From Erythroxylum novogranatense (Eukaryota > Streptophyta > Magnoliopsida > Malpighiales > Erythroxylaceae): DNA of 64,000 nucleotides. The DNA lies in the NCBI GenBank assembly GCA_029891385.1, contig CM057233.1, positions 29,990,540-30,054,539 on the forward strand, in the 5' to 3' direction. Under the pieces are notes generated by a model that made no database searches, was not told the DNA's origin, and worked only from the letters and a program-made list of their open reading frames with translations. The position numbers and the translations under genes are program-made. This document shows positions 24,641 to 36,749 of the stretch, one piece after another. Position 1 is the stretch's first letter. Each line of letters opens with the position of its first letter.

Positions 24641-24870
24641 TGCTAAACGAACGGAGAATTGGGGTGATAGTGGCTAAAGTTTAGGCGGAAACAAAATAAG
24701 AGACTGCAATGCTCGGCTGTATATATAGTGGAAAGATGAAGCTAGGGTTTTGAGGGTTATTAGAGTTTTAGGGTATAAGTCTGGAGATGGGCCTTCTGGC
24801 ACATTATTATATGGACAGGCTTGTAAAAGTAGACAACCCATGACTATTCCTGTTTGATGGGCTATCTTGC
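24641..24870 (-). promoter_or_regulatory. RACK1 core promoter: TATA box, telo-box, two site II motifs
   Basis: TATATATAC on the minus strand at about 24719-24728, some 85 bp before the ATG. A telo-box AAACCCTA (minus strand, 24743-24750) with a second telomere-like ACCCTAAA at about 24767-24774. Site II motifs TGGGCC at 24788-24793 and TGGGCT at 24858-24863. This telo-box plus site II set is characteristic of plant ribosomal-protein and translation genes, matching RACK1's role. Confidence 0.65.
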
Positions 24871-25069
24871 TCTTTAAGCATAAAGGTGTTGGTATAGAAT
24901 CAATTTATAGTTAAAACAAAATTACATACAAGTAATGTTAATAACAAAAGCAAGCGGTCGATGGAGAGTCTCATTTTGTACTAAATTCTGGAATTTGTTG
25001 CGATTGATTCTCAAGTCACCTATATGATTGAGTAGATCCTTGTCCTCCCAAACCCCCAATCTCCTCCTC

Positions 25070-25092
25070 AACCCTCTCTCTCTCTCTCTCTC
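25070..25092. repeat. (CT)n microsatellite in the PEX3 leader
   Basis: An uninterrupted CT run of about ten units, 130 bp before the PEX3 ATG, probably within its 5' UTR. Confidence 0.85.
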
Positions 25093-25222
25093 ACCACCCC
25101 GCCACTGTTTGCGGGCGGTTTTTTCTAGGCCTACCCATTTGAGAGTGTTAGTGTTTCAACTTTCTTCTTCTCTTCACAAAAGGTCTTGAATATGGACTTG
25201 TGGGTATTCACTTAGGATCGAA

Positions 25223-28200
25223 ATGCTTTATCTAAGGTTGGTCTTGTTTCCTTTTGTTTATAGTCTTTAATTTCCTGGGTGTCTGTCAAGACTTCTTTTT
25301 TATTTTTTTTAAATTGTTTTGCTGTTGTTCCATGTGAGTTGTGGGTGTTTCCCCTTTTCAGGCGTGGATTATGGAGAAAGAAGTCCTGTTTGCTCCAAAT
25401 TTTTTGCTTTAAGTACTTGACGTTGTTGACTTAGTGTTACTTTTGCTTGACTTAGCAATTTCTGGAGAAGGCATAGGAGGAAGATTTTTATTGCAGCAGG
25501 CGTCTTTGGAGGCGGGTATTTCCTATATAACCTATACCGTGCTCAGAAACGTAGACTCGCTGATCTAGAGAGAACCCTTGCAAGCGAAAGAGAAAATGAA
25601 GAGCTCATTAAGGCCCAGTTGAGTGACTTCTTTTTCATTTCGTTTATTTTATTTCGATGGAAGGAAGCATTGGGTGATTTCTTATGTGTTTTGATTGATC
25701 TTGAACTTGATAGAATGCAAGCCCATTTTGAGAACATCCAAGGGATAGCTGATACAACAATACTGCCTCATGTAATTCAACATGTAAGTGATCGGATAGC
25801 AGAAGACTTGGACCTCTCAAACCTCACCGAGAGGCTAAGGAGAGGGAGGGTTCATCCTAGTACTCTGACATCTTCACAAAAAGTTGAGCTATGGGACAGA
25901 CTCAAAATTTTAAGTATGTAGCTTGAAGTTGCTCTTTTTTATAATTAAATAGTGCATTCCTCTAATTTGTTGGGTGTTGTCAATTTCATTTCTGTTCTAC
26001 AGGTTTCACAAGAATGTTGGTGTCACTGTGGTCTATGACAGCTCTTACTTTATACATACGAGTCCAGGTTAATATTCTGGGAAGACATTTATATGTTGAT
26101 ACTGCCCGCTCTCTTGAAATATCACATTCTCTCGTAAGTGCCATTATTTTACAGCATTGTCTCCATTAATTGTTTGATACTCTTCAGCAGCTTGTGTGAT
26201 AATTTCTTTTTTATGTCCTCTTGTACTATGTTTCTTGATCCGCTGTTCTTTCATATGCTTAATCCAATATGTTGATGCTCTTACCGAAGAACTGAGACTT
26301 TTACTCAGAGTGTAATTCAGCCTCTATTATATATCATAACATGTGAATTAATAGCTCTCCCGACTGTTTATACGTAAATTTGTTAAAATTGTGAGTTGGT
26401 TATGGCACCTTTCCCTTTCCAAATGTTATTTCTGTATTTGTTGTGTTTGTAGAACTGCATTGCCTTGGTTGGATTGTTAGATAAATATTATAATTCCTGT
26501 AACTGACTGCTCCAAAAAGAATCTACGTTATAGATTTTCATTCAACATTGTCAGAGTTGTCTATTGAATACTTGTAATGGCAACTGATTTTTCAGTACGT
26601 CATGATAAAGCTATATATAATTATACTTGGAATGACGTAACGGAAAGATTCAGTTGAAAAGAATTTTTAAGTATGCTTGGGCAAGTGAGGCTATATATGG
26701 GTTTAGATCAAAGTTGTGGATTTGTTGTGGGGATCAGTAGCTAGATACACTGTATCCAAATGACTGTGTGTCAGAAGCTGGCTACAGATTGATGCTTAGG
26801 TGAAATTCAGTGCATCATCATTTGGTTGATTAGTAATTACAAAATTGAAGATGTAAAGAGTTCAATTATTATAAACAAATCAAGTCCTCTTCATCTAGAC
26901 CAGAATTTTGATAAAACTAACCCTATCTTTGTACCTTCTTCTGAACTCTAGAAACATTGACTGGGATGACTAGACCATTGGATGCTTAGGTCGCCCTCCC
27001 ATTCATAAGAATATTGCAGATTTATTTAACTAGAAGCAGAGGAGAAAATAAGATCAATACCATTTCCAAGGAAACTATTTAAAGGCTGTAAATATTGTGG
27101 AACTAGATTCATTACAGAACATAATAGGCAAAGTGTGGCCCCAGAAGACTTCAATTCATGCATAATGACAAAAAAGAAGTAAAACATTAGGGGATTGGAA
27201 GAGTTGGGAACTATGATCTTGCAATATGTTATTAAAGGAAATTAGCATCATAGTTCCATCATGGATCAGAGTGGGGTGTGGCCAAGCTAGTGTAACTGAT
27301 TCAAGTCGCTTATGAGCTGTTAAGAGCAGCAACTCCTCCTAGCTGTAGTCTACTTCTTCACCTAACAGTTATTCAGTGTTTAAGCAAATCATTGAAATAA
27401 ATTTTGATCCATGGATTATATTTGTCCTTCTCCTTCTTTCAACAATGCTTGAGATCCATTTGTCTGAAAATTCTTAGGTTTTAGTGTTATCAAGCTGCTA
27501 TTTAGAGAATAAGATACTCACATCCCATTGACTCATTGAAATGAGAATGAACAGGTTTCATAATCTGGATGGATCCTAAACATATCAGGAACCAGTTTTT
27601 CTGGGAACCATTGATATGGAACCCAAGTTGGGACTGCATAGAAAAAGTAGTGTAACAAAAACTCTTTGTACTTTTGCTTTAATGAATGAAACAATATACT
27701 TGTCATATTTTTTTTAAGTATATAAACTTTTCTCTTTTTTTGTATAATTTTATCATGATATCAATAAGGTGGATGACGGGTCATGGGTATCACAATTTGT
27801 CTGTAATCCTTGGTCTCTTTTTGCTTGTTCTGTATGTCTTGGCAGTCTTCTGCAGCCAATCATTCATGTTCCATTTTACAGGAAGATCATGATCTCATTG
27901 ACCGGGATGATGAACAGAAATTTTTGGCAAGTGCAGATTTTCTTGCTAGCAATGGCTTGCCAGCTTTAATTTCTAATATGCAGGCAGCAGTAACTGAAGA
28001 GCTCGAGGGGTAATATTTCTTACCTGTTACAGAATTTCAAGCATTCATCAGCTAAAAAAAGGCCCTGTCCTTTATCTAAAGAAGGCATTTTACAGTTTTG
28101 AGATAAGGCAAGATATTTATCAATTTACAAAATGAAGATTAGTTGTTTACATGGGATGCTTATACTTCTAATAATCTCTATAATTATTTGCACTGTCAAA

Positions 28201-29479
28201 GTGTGCCAACTTATTTATTGTATACACTTCCAAACTGATGATATTCTTGGCGCTTGGTAGTTACATGAGACTGTTATGAATAACTTTTAGACATTATTTG
28301 AAGACTTCTAAACTTTATAATTTCCTAGAAATTGCTTGATTTTGATGACGAATAGTTGATAGGTCATTACCCATGCAAAGATTTTGCAACTTTCAGTAAT
28401 GACTTGAGATTACAGAAAGTAACTCCTAAAAGGTTTATGGCTATTCTTGAATTAATTTGTGTAGAAAACAGCTTGGTGATCTCTTCAACACCACAACACT
28501 ACATGGAACTATCATGCAGATACTACATGTACTTATGAGCACAGGAAGTCCCCATATGTGGGTGGACTGTTTGATGCCTGAAGTTGGTAACAGAAGAGGT
28601 ACATCCTCCAGTAGTGGTGACACTATTCAATTTGAAACTACAAAATTTGACCAGTTTATGTTAGAAGTGCGGGCAGTATTGTTGAGGTATGCTTTTCATA
28701 CTGGTTTTGGTAAAAGGGCTATGCTTACTATGTTTCAGTGCTACAGTTTAAAAGGCCATGCTTAGAAATATATGTAAAATGGTATGCCACCATGAATGAA
28801 GTCCATATGTTGAACTTGGGGAGTCTGGGCTCTTTTTATACGTCAAGGTTGTTTTATCCATTGTTCGTGCATGCAACTGCTTGGACTTGAGGATACTGAT
28901 TTACATAGGTTGATCTGCGGCGATCGTCAGAGGGTAAAAGCATAACTGGAAGTAACATTAGTTTTTTGCCACCGACTCTGCAGTCTTCCAGGCTTCTGAA
29001 TACAGAAAGATTTCTGCTTGCTAATCTTGACATTGATAACTGGAAAAACCTCTCACTTCTGTTTGACGGTGGTAAAAAATGTATGTATCCATATAAAAGA
29101 CGTTTGTCATGTGATCTCAACGGTAACTTAAGAACTAGAATATGAAACATCGCTGCAAGTTCTGTTCTTCGTTTGAAATTTAAAAATTTTCATTTTGTTA
29201 TCCTGCAGCTCGGAATTCAGTAGAATTATGGATATTTCTTTGCAAGCAGCGGTGGATGGACTGGTGGATGAAATTGGGTCTCAGGTCAGTGGGACCAGTA
29301 TGACAACCGGCATTGAGCTAGCAAGACTCGTGCCAAGAGTTGCGCAGATGGGTCCAACACTGCTTGTAGAACCAAGTCAGAACCAGTTTATGAAAACCAT
29401 CCGGAGGGTACCAGAAGTAGAACTGTTCTTCACTCTCCTTTATGCAAATATGCCAACTTCGTGGACTAGTGAACATTGA
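25223..29479 (+). CDS. PEX3: peroxin 3 (peroxisome biogenesis protein PEX3)
   Basis: Peroxisomal membrane protein that docks PEX19 to insert membrane proteins during peroxisome formation. Coding exons: 25223-25236, 25456-25617, 25714-25913, 26003-26133, 27882-28009, 28465-28686, 29209-29479. All introns are GT-AG and phases join cleanly to give 375 aa, typical for plant PEX3. The 14-nt first exon supplies MLYL plus part of a Ser; the next begins NFWRRHRRKIFIAAGVFGGG, the N-terminal peroxisome-targeting and membrane segment (about residues 16-33, basic stretch first). Conserved later pieces: AHFENIQGIADTT, LWDRLKILSFTRM, YIRVQVNILGRHLYVDTARS, RDDEQKFLASADFLAS, VLMSTGSPH and PEVELFFTLLYANMP at the C-terminus. 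Intron 4 (26134-27881) is the longest and holds no recognisable element. Divergent from RACK1 with 582 bp between the start codons. Confidence 0.96.
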
Positions 29480-30559
29480 TTTTCTTCGTTCACATTTTGG
29501 TTTTAGTTTTCATTTGGCGAGCCACCAATGTAAAAAATTTTGTGTGGCACTAGGTTTGGGGTTCAAAGACTGATTATGATGTGAAAAGGAATAAAAGGGA
29601 AGGTTGAAGAAAATGCCATTTTGCTGTAATTCCTCGTTAACCAGGAAATGTCTGGTTGATTACTTAGCCGTTATGCCATCCTGAGTGGATATAATAGCAA
29701 GCTTCAGCCTGAGGTTGAATCATTGTTGAAACGATTAATGTATTTGCTTGGTTCCCGAAAGAGTATAGATAAGAGAATGAGGTACCTGAAATATATAGTC
29801 TCTTTCTCTTCTTTTAATATATTATATATATGTATGTATATATAATTATATACTTTCATAAAGTCTATTTTGGTTGATGAGATATCTATTCTCTATTTGC
29901 CAAGTGGGCGAGTTTAGCCATCTTCTAGTTTGTTAAGATTATTAACTGCGTTCCAAAGTTGTTATATTGAGCTATTGATAACGAGCGTGAGCACTGTGGA
30001 GGAAATAAACTTTTACTGGTCTATTCTAGGAGGACAGAGAAAGAGAATTAGGCTGAAACGGTTATAATTGAATTGAGAGCCTAGTGTCTATAGATAGTAC
30101 AGTGGAGAATAAGAGAGATTTATCTTTTACATAATTATTGTTTTCAATTAGTACTATCGGCATATGCTTAGGTAGAGCTTCAAAATTCTGTAATTTCATA
30201 TTACACTATAACATTCTTATTCTCTTCACTTTTTCGAAACTCCTAACTCATCAAATTGGTGCGACGAGTGTGAAAATTTTTTGAAGAGAGAAGCAAATCC
30301 AATAGCAAACACACGAATGAAAATTTCTATTTAGGACCACATTTTATCACATGTATTAATATGGATATGATTAGTCATTTTTTGCTATTCCAAACTACAT
30401 TAGCCAAATAATCTACCCATTATATGATTTTCCTTGTTGACAAGCCCCTTGAGCTTTAATTGCCTTTTCTTTGCGTATTAGCCACATCACATGCTTTAAC
30501 CTAACTAAATGTCATTCCTAAGCCTTGAAGCTAGTGAAATATTTATTAATTGTTGAGTT
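29480..30559. other. PEX3 3' UTR and intergenic DNA
   Basis: After the PEX3 stop, 3' UTR and AT-rich spacer, with a (TA)-rich run at about 29816-29860. No ORF or repeat family recognised. Confidence 0.5.
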
Positions 30560-33185
30560 TGTGGGTATACAAAAAAATAAGTGTGGGGATATACATAAGT
30601 GCGGGTTAGTTATAATATTGAGATGTTATTTTATGCCTTATTATTGAAATTTTCATGTTGATGTAGTTTATTTTAGTTTTTTAAGAGAAAAGAAAAGAAA
30701 AGGAAGGAGAGACAAAATGAGAAAAAGAAAAAATAAGAAAAATGTTTAAATAAATGTATCAAGGAAGAATTTCATATGCGTTAAAAAGTTGTTTACGATT
30801 AATGCATCTTCCTAGAGTTGTAATGAATGTGCTATTTGAGTATGTTGAATATGAAGTAGATATAAGCTTTGAAGGTCCACTCTTGTTGTTTCAATGTATT
30901 GTTCTCATAAATTGTATGAGTGATTCTTTCGGATTGGTATATGCTTCATATGGATTGTGTGTAAGAGTTGAATTGGGTTGTGAAATATAAATGTTGCATT
31001 CGTCATAACTAACGGCACCCAGTGTTTGATGGGTGTTAACTTGTGCACTTGATGTCACATTGAGTGTTGCTTTGTTTCACTAGCTTTGATAGCTATTATG
31101 CTATTTGACTGTAATACATCTCACCTTACCTTTGTCCACATTACAAACTTGAAAAGTCTTTTAATTCATAATTTTGCAAGTGAGCGTTAGTGGTGGAGAA
31201 ATGAAATGAAATGCAAAGTTATGGAATGACATAATCATAAATGATACTGAGTGTACCCATATATATATTTTAGTTAAACACATTTTTCAAGTGTATCATT
31301 AGATTGCTCCATTTTTGAAGATGACGAATGTTGATTGATCACGAGTAAAAGCTTGGAATATTGACTTCTTGCTATGATTTTTTTAAGTCATTCATCTTTG
31401 TTTATGATTTTGTATTATTGAAACATATCGGAAATGAGTCAATGTTTTTAATTCTTTGAGCTTAATTTTAATGTTTTTCTCAAGGACGACCAAAAGCTAA
31501 ATATGAAAAAAATTGATAGATGTTTAATTGATTATGAAATTATTCAATAATACTTAACGATTATTGACATGAAATTATTTAAGATATTCACTTTGACTTA
31601 ATGTAATTTTAGGCACAATTTATAAGAAAAGAAGTTAAAATGAGTCAAAAGTACAATACTTGAGCCATTTTTTGAATATTAATATTCACTTGTCTTCATA
31701 AAGAATGAAGAAAAAAATTAAAAGACAAAAAGAAGACAAGAAAAATGGAACCAAAAAAAAAGATAAAGAATCATAGAAAGCATGCTTGGCACGTGCATGT
31801 TTTTGTCATGCAATAATAAATTTAATGGAGTGGTAAAACGTTAGGGTGGAGACAACAAAAGATGAGGAGAAGAGGCTGTTGGGAAGAAGCAAAATGCAAC
31901 GCACAAGGTGGATTACAACAAGAAGCAAAATGACGTAGCAGTGCAGATGGGAAGCACAGATGCAGTGTCTATGTTTCATGCAAAGCAAACATTTGCATTA
32001 AACGCAGACAAAGTCTAAGTTCAATAAAGGACACCAGTGAAGGTTTTAATAAGTGAATAGTAAAATAGACCGTAAATTAATTTGTCATATCAAGTAAAAC
32101 AGTAGTGGAGAGGTTAGGCAGAAACAAAAGGAGGCGCAGTAGTGATAGTAAGAGGGTTTTGGTTGGGAATAATTTTCAGTCACAAGATCTTCTGTCTAAT
32201 ATTACCCTATCTTATTTTGTCTTATGAAATTTCAGTTATTTATTTTGCGAGACCCACATGAGACCTACATGGTACCCGCATAAATAAATGGCTGAGATTC
32301 ATTGGACACAATAAGACACCATAATATTAGACAGGAGATCTAGACTCTAATTTTCACGGGGGCTCAAGCATTTTCTTAGGATAGACCCATAAAGGGGTAA
32401 ATTTTCCAATGCTAGCTTGGATGTGACATCAATGCCGATGACCCGAGTTAAGCATTCTTTTCATATTTTTATTGTTTCTTTCTCTCTTATTGAATTGATT
32501 ATGCTATCTTACGCATATGGGTTTGAGTTCTGTGTATGGATAATTGTACTCTCGTTATTGTTTGATTATTTGTGTATAAACCAATTAGGTATTATCAAAA
32601 GATGATTTTAATGCATTGATTGAATCGTTTATTTGGAAACTCATTGCTAGAATTTTGATATAATTCTTAATTGTTATGTTGAAATTCATATGTAGTGACT
32701 AATGATTATTAATCATTAGGGATAACATAACCTAGGCAAAATGACGCATTGTATATAGTTGTTGCCTTAATTAATCAATTTTTCTAATTCGTACTGCTAT
32801 TGCCTAATTAAATCTATAGATCGTATCTTAGGTTATTCGATGGTTAGGTTTAATTAACAATCAAATCTTGATTAAATCATGAGAAATCTGAGAACAACAA
32901 ATAAATGAAATATGTTTAACTAGAGTTTAAGTCGAGATTGAATTAAGAATCGAGTCCCCACCAAACTCCTCACTTTCATCATTTTTTACATGTTTTCTTT
33001 AATTTTTTATTAGTCTAGTTTCATTTTATTTTCAAAATCCAAAACCTCCCGTTAAACCTAAACACTGATTAATTTTATTTCAACAACTTTATACATACTC
33101 TCTATGGGATCGACCTAGACTCACTACTACTATAATAGTAGTCTAATTTTTATTTTGATTAGTGTTACGATGCGTTGTTAGCTAC
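30560..33185 (+). mobile_element. truncated Tat/Athila-like Gypsy 3' end plus LTR (element D)
   Basis: The 3' non-coding region carries AATAAGTGTGGGGATATAC (30575-30594) and, about 0.9 kb further on, a decayed CAAGGACGACCAAAAGCTAA motif (31484-31503) right before TGATAGATGTTTAATTG at 31514, the LTR start. The LTR tail has TCTATGGGATCGACCTAGAC (33101-33120) followed by a dinucleotide-like CTACTACTATAATAGTAG stretch and a GCGTTGTTAGC end near 33180. No coding remnant is left. The right end is approximate. A MITE is nested inside the LTR. Confidence 0.6.
32179..32347. mobile_element. Mutator-type MITE nested in element D LTR
   Basis: 169 bp with imperfect terminal inverted repeats (AGATCTTCTGTCTAATATTA left; AGATCTCCTGTCTAATATTA as the reverse complement of the right end) and an exact 9-bp target duplication TAATTTTCA at 32170-32178 and 32348-32356. 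The inverted-repeat core resembles that of the copy at 4414-4561. Confidence 0.85.
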
Positions 33186-33291
33186 CTTATGCAGAGATGG
33201 AGAAGTCATTGATACCTGATGGTGGATCCTTGATTAACGATAATCTCTTCCTCCCTCCTCATCCATACGTAAAAGGGAGGTATCCTTACTT

Positions 33292-33620
33292 AAAGAGTTG
33301 TTTAGTTACATTTCTATTTTTCTATTATGGTTTTAGTTTTTGTTTTCTGTTTTAATTTTAAAAATCATATTTGGTTAAGATTTCTAATATAAAACTGAAA
33401 ATAAAAACTTGTTTGGAAACATGTTTATTTTATCATCCTGTTTTATTTTAATTATACTCTTATATTAATTATTGTTACTATAATATAATATATATTTAAA
33501 TTAATTGATCCTCAATATGATTAAAAATAAAATATATGCACATTTATATAATTAAAGAAATAATATTAAAACTTTGTAAAAAACAAATTTTGATAATTCG
33601 AGTCATTATCTCATAGTTTG
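33292..33620. mobile_element. PIF/Harbinger-like terminal fragment, first copy
   Basis: GAGTTGTTTAGTTACATTTC after a TTAA, followed by ATTTGGTTAAGATTTCTAAT and TTATCATCCTG...AATTATACTCTTATATTAAT. The same order recurs at 34797-35100 (GGGTCGTTTAGATTCACTTC...). Both copies have the same orientation, so they are not the two ends of one element. Confidence 0.5.
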
Positions 33621-34254
33621 TAAAATAGATGTTCTCAATTAAAGAAAACATTCCTTGTCCAAAATTTAACACGCAAGTGATCATTTGTCTTACTTCCTCC
33701 TCTTCAACACACTTAGCTCCTAATTCGCCAAAAAATGTATGGTTTAATTTAGAAGTAGGAGTTGGGTAACCTAAGATTCATACTTGTCATTGAATTTAAA
33801 AGCTTTGCAGAAAAGACAACAAACATGAGTCGTGCACAAAGCTCAATCACTGCAACATTTTGACGTCAAATAGAGAAACAGAAGATTTCAATAGACAATA
33901 AAAGTTATAAATGCCCTTAAGTTTTGAGGTTTGTCAAGATGGTGCTGACCGATCACTGAGCATCTCAAATCAAAACCCTTTATTAACTTATTTAAAACTA
34001 TCATACAAGTGTAATTCATCTATGATTTCAAAACCCAAACCAATTCAAACCTACAAAAATTTTTATGTATTTAGATAGAGTGAAACATCATCTTTAGCAT
34101 CAAACCCATAAGCTCTGTGCAAAAACTAACCAAAAAAACTTTTAAAATTGAAACCAATCCAAACCCAGATAGATTTTACTAAATTAGATACAATAGATGC
34201 AACATAACTGTGTGTGGACTACTCTGCCCTTTAAAACTTGTTGATCAACTAAAT

Positions 34255-34560
34255 GATGGAAAATGTACCACCACAATTGCAGTTTCAAATTCTTTCTTTT
34301 TATAAGCAGCATTACCTAACTCTTTTTCTTTCACTGCTTTCTCTTTTCTCTCTTTTGCTTCTTTCTTTTCCTCCGTCACCTCCATTGGCTCCGGCTCCAA
34401 CTCCGTTTTCTTCTCCTGGGTAGGAGAAGGAGATGACAATGAGTTAGCCTCTGGCACCTCTATATCCTCCGTTGCATTTGGTGCTCTAAACTTCACATTC
34501 AGTAATACCCATATTCAAATTGCAGCACTCTCTGATCCTTAAGATACATATTCAACCTAA
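34255..34560 (-). pseudogene. fragment of HOP/STI1 (Hsp70-Hsp90 organising protein)
   Basis: Minus strand. Starts after a splice-acceptor-like TTTTACATTTAG, then NMYLKDQRVLQ, a frame break, VKFRAPNATEDIEVPEA, and EPMEVTEEKKEAKERK with ELGNAAYKKKEFETAI. This corresponds to the end of the first STI1/DP region, the acidic linker and the start of the second TPR block of plant HOP. Homology ends at FETAI (about 34259). The retained intron border means genomic DNA, not a processed copy. It sits between two Harbinger-like termini in the same orientation. About 100 of some 580 residues are present and the frame is broken, so it is non-functional. Confidence 0.75.
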
Positions 34561-34796
34561 ATGTAAAAAAGATGAGCAGTAGGTTATAAAAAGGGTTTAC
34601 TAAAGATGATAATAGAGAAAAAAAAAAAAAGGGTTAATTGTTTTATATCTAAAAACCGTGTTTTCAAAATTTAAAGAAACATTATATTCTTTTTTCATAA
34701 AACTTTTACAATTTTCTTATTTTAAAAAAGAAAAACATGGTTTATTAACGTGTTTTCTTTTGCAAAACAAAAATAAAAATGAAAAAAAAACTCTTA

Positions 34797-35260
34797 AGGG
34801 TCGTTTAGATTCACTTCATTTTTTGTTGTAGTTTTTGTTTTATTTTTGATTTTTAAAAATAAAAACTTGGTTGGTTGAGATTTATGATATAAAAGTTGAA
34901 AACAAAATCTGTTTGGTTGAGATTTGTAATAAAAACAAAAACAAAAACAAAAACATGTTTGGTTTTATCATCGTGTTTCTATTTTGGTAATTATACTCTT
35001 ATATTAATAATTTTACATAATACATTATATTTTAAATTAATTAATTATCATTAAGGTCAAAATTAAAATATATGAAAATTAAATGCAATTAAAATTACAC
35101 ATTAATTATATATAATAAAATTCTATAAATTAGAAAATTATATTAAGTCATTCTAATCAATAAAATATGTTCATCATATTGTAATTCTTGAAAACATAAT
35201 AGTACTATCATTTATAAAAAGAAACATAAATTAGAAATAATATAATCAATCCATATTTGC
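34797..35260. mobile_element. PIF/Harbinger-like terminus, second copy (likely left end of Harbinger 1)
   Basis: GGGTCGTTTAGATTCACTTC directly after TTAA, consistent with the 3-bp TWA target site of PIF/Harbinger elements, then AT-rich subterminal DNA with (AAAAAC)n at 34928-34953. It lies just outside the 3' end of the transposase remnant. The partner terminus was not found. Confidence 0.5.
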
Positions 35261-35269
35261 CTAGTAATT

Positions 35270-36530
35270 TTATCTTGCTTCCAATACATACCTTATCAGT
35301 TGTGTTAGAGTGATATTATACTCAACTTGAGAACTTACATCTTCATTTTCACTTTTCTTAAATTGTTCTTCATTTTCGGTGCAACTGTCAAATAACTCAT
35401 CGCTTTGTCCATACATTCTAATATAATTGTGTATAACACAACAAACAATAACGATGTAATTTTGTTTCTTCATATCATAACTCGACATGTTTTTAAGTAT
35501 AGAGAATCTTGCTTTTAGAATGCCAGAACATCTTTCAATAATATTTCTTAATGAAGAATTCCTATAGTTAAACAATTCCTGTAGACCTTAAGGTCTTCCT
35601 CCTCTGTATGGTGAAAGAAATCCAGGCATATTAGTGTAGCCTAAGTCAACTAAATACTACTTACCTAACATAGAAAGAACATAATATTAACAAAAAGATA
35701 TTTAAAATGAATCATAATTTCTAATTTAAAATAATATAATACCTTATGAAGGCATAAGAAATTGATTTGCTAGATTTGTCAATATTTTTAAAGGATCTCG
35801 AGAGTCATTTGCAGTACCTTGCCATCTAACAATTACATATGTAAAATGCATGTCAAACGAGCAACAACACAATATTTTAGGTTGGATTAATTCCTTTTCT
35901 CCTGTATGATATTTGTTAATCGGTTGGAACATCTGCATCAATATGTGTAATATCTATTGCTCCTATACAATTCTAAAAGTTAAAAAGTATATTAAAATAA
36001 TTATTTATCATAAGGACGTAATTAAAATAGTAATAAAATATATGAATATACTATATATGGAATTTTTTTTGAATTAAGTTGAATCTCAAGAGGTGTATTA
36101 GTAAAAGATGGTAGAGTAATGACTCTTTTAGCAAGATGATTAACTACATATAAGACTTTACGAAAGTACTTCAAAATTGTTCAGGTTGAATGTTAAAAGT
36201 GTTCTGCATTGACTCTAGTTGTCTCACTATACCCTATAGTCATCAAGAAAAGTGCTACATGTTCCTCCATAGTCAATGACTTGTTACCTTTAAGCCTCCT
36301 AAACTCTTCAACTCATCGCATAAGCTCAAGAAGATTATCTTTCTCATTCTTAAGTTTTTATAAATCCTTGTAGGATTCTCATTCAAAAGTTCTAATATCC
36401 AATCATGACTTGGTATAGTAGAAGTTCTACATGGTTTCTTTTGTAAATGAAAATATTTGTTCTCTCTCCCAGCTATAGAAATAATGATTACCTTTATCCG
36501 TTCATCATTAGAATCTGATAAGAAATCCAT
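35270..36530 (-). pseudogene. PIF/Harbinger transposase remnant (Harbinger 1)
   Basis: DDE_Tnp_4-type nuclease, minus strand. N-terminal block 36273-36530 (MDFLSDSNDERI, CRTSTIPSHDWILELLNENP), continuing 36110-36290 (MEEHVALFLMTIGYS). The middle catalytic part is at 35744-35941 (CSFDMHFTYVIVRWQGTAND, with the second catalytic Asp). C-terminal block 35270-35575 (NSSLRNIIERCSGILKARF, with the catalytic Glu in IIERC; CCVIHNYIRM). Missing and shifted segments between blocks, including the GALDGTH region, make it inactive. The element's ORF1 lies to the right, beyond an inserted solo LTR. Confidence 0.85.
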
Positions 36531-36749
36531 GCTTCTTCAATGCCAATATTAAATAATTAATAAAACATTCGATTAAAAGTTTTAATCAAATATAGAAAAA
36601 TATTCATACAAAATATAGACATAAAATTAAGTCAACTATTCATACAAAACACAAACTTAAAATGTTCAAAATATGGAATAGTGCTTATATAAGTGTCAAA
36701 TCAATAAGAATTCGATATACAATAACATGAAAATATAACTAAAGGATAT

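Noticed and set aside
24100..24646. Long antisense and alternative frames (up to 164 codons) over RACK1 exon 1
   Set aside because: They overlap a conserved WD40 coding exon with high GC at third positions, which suppresses stops on the other frames; none shows a domain.
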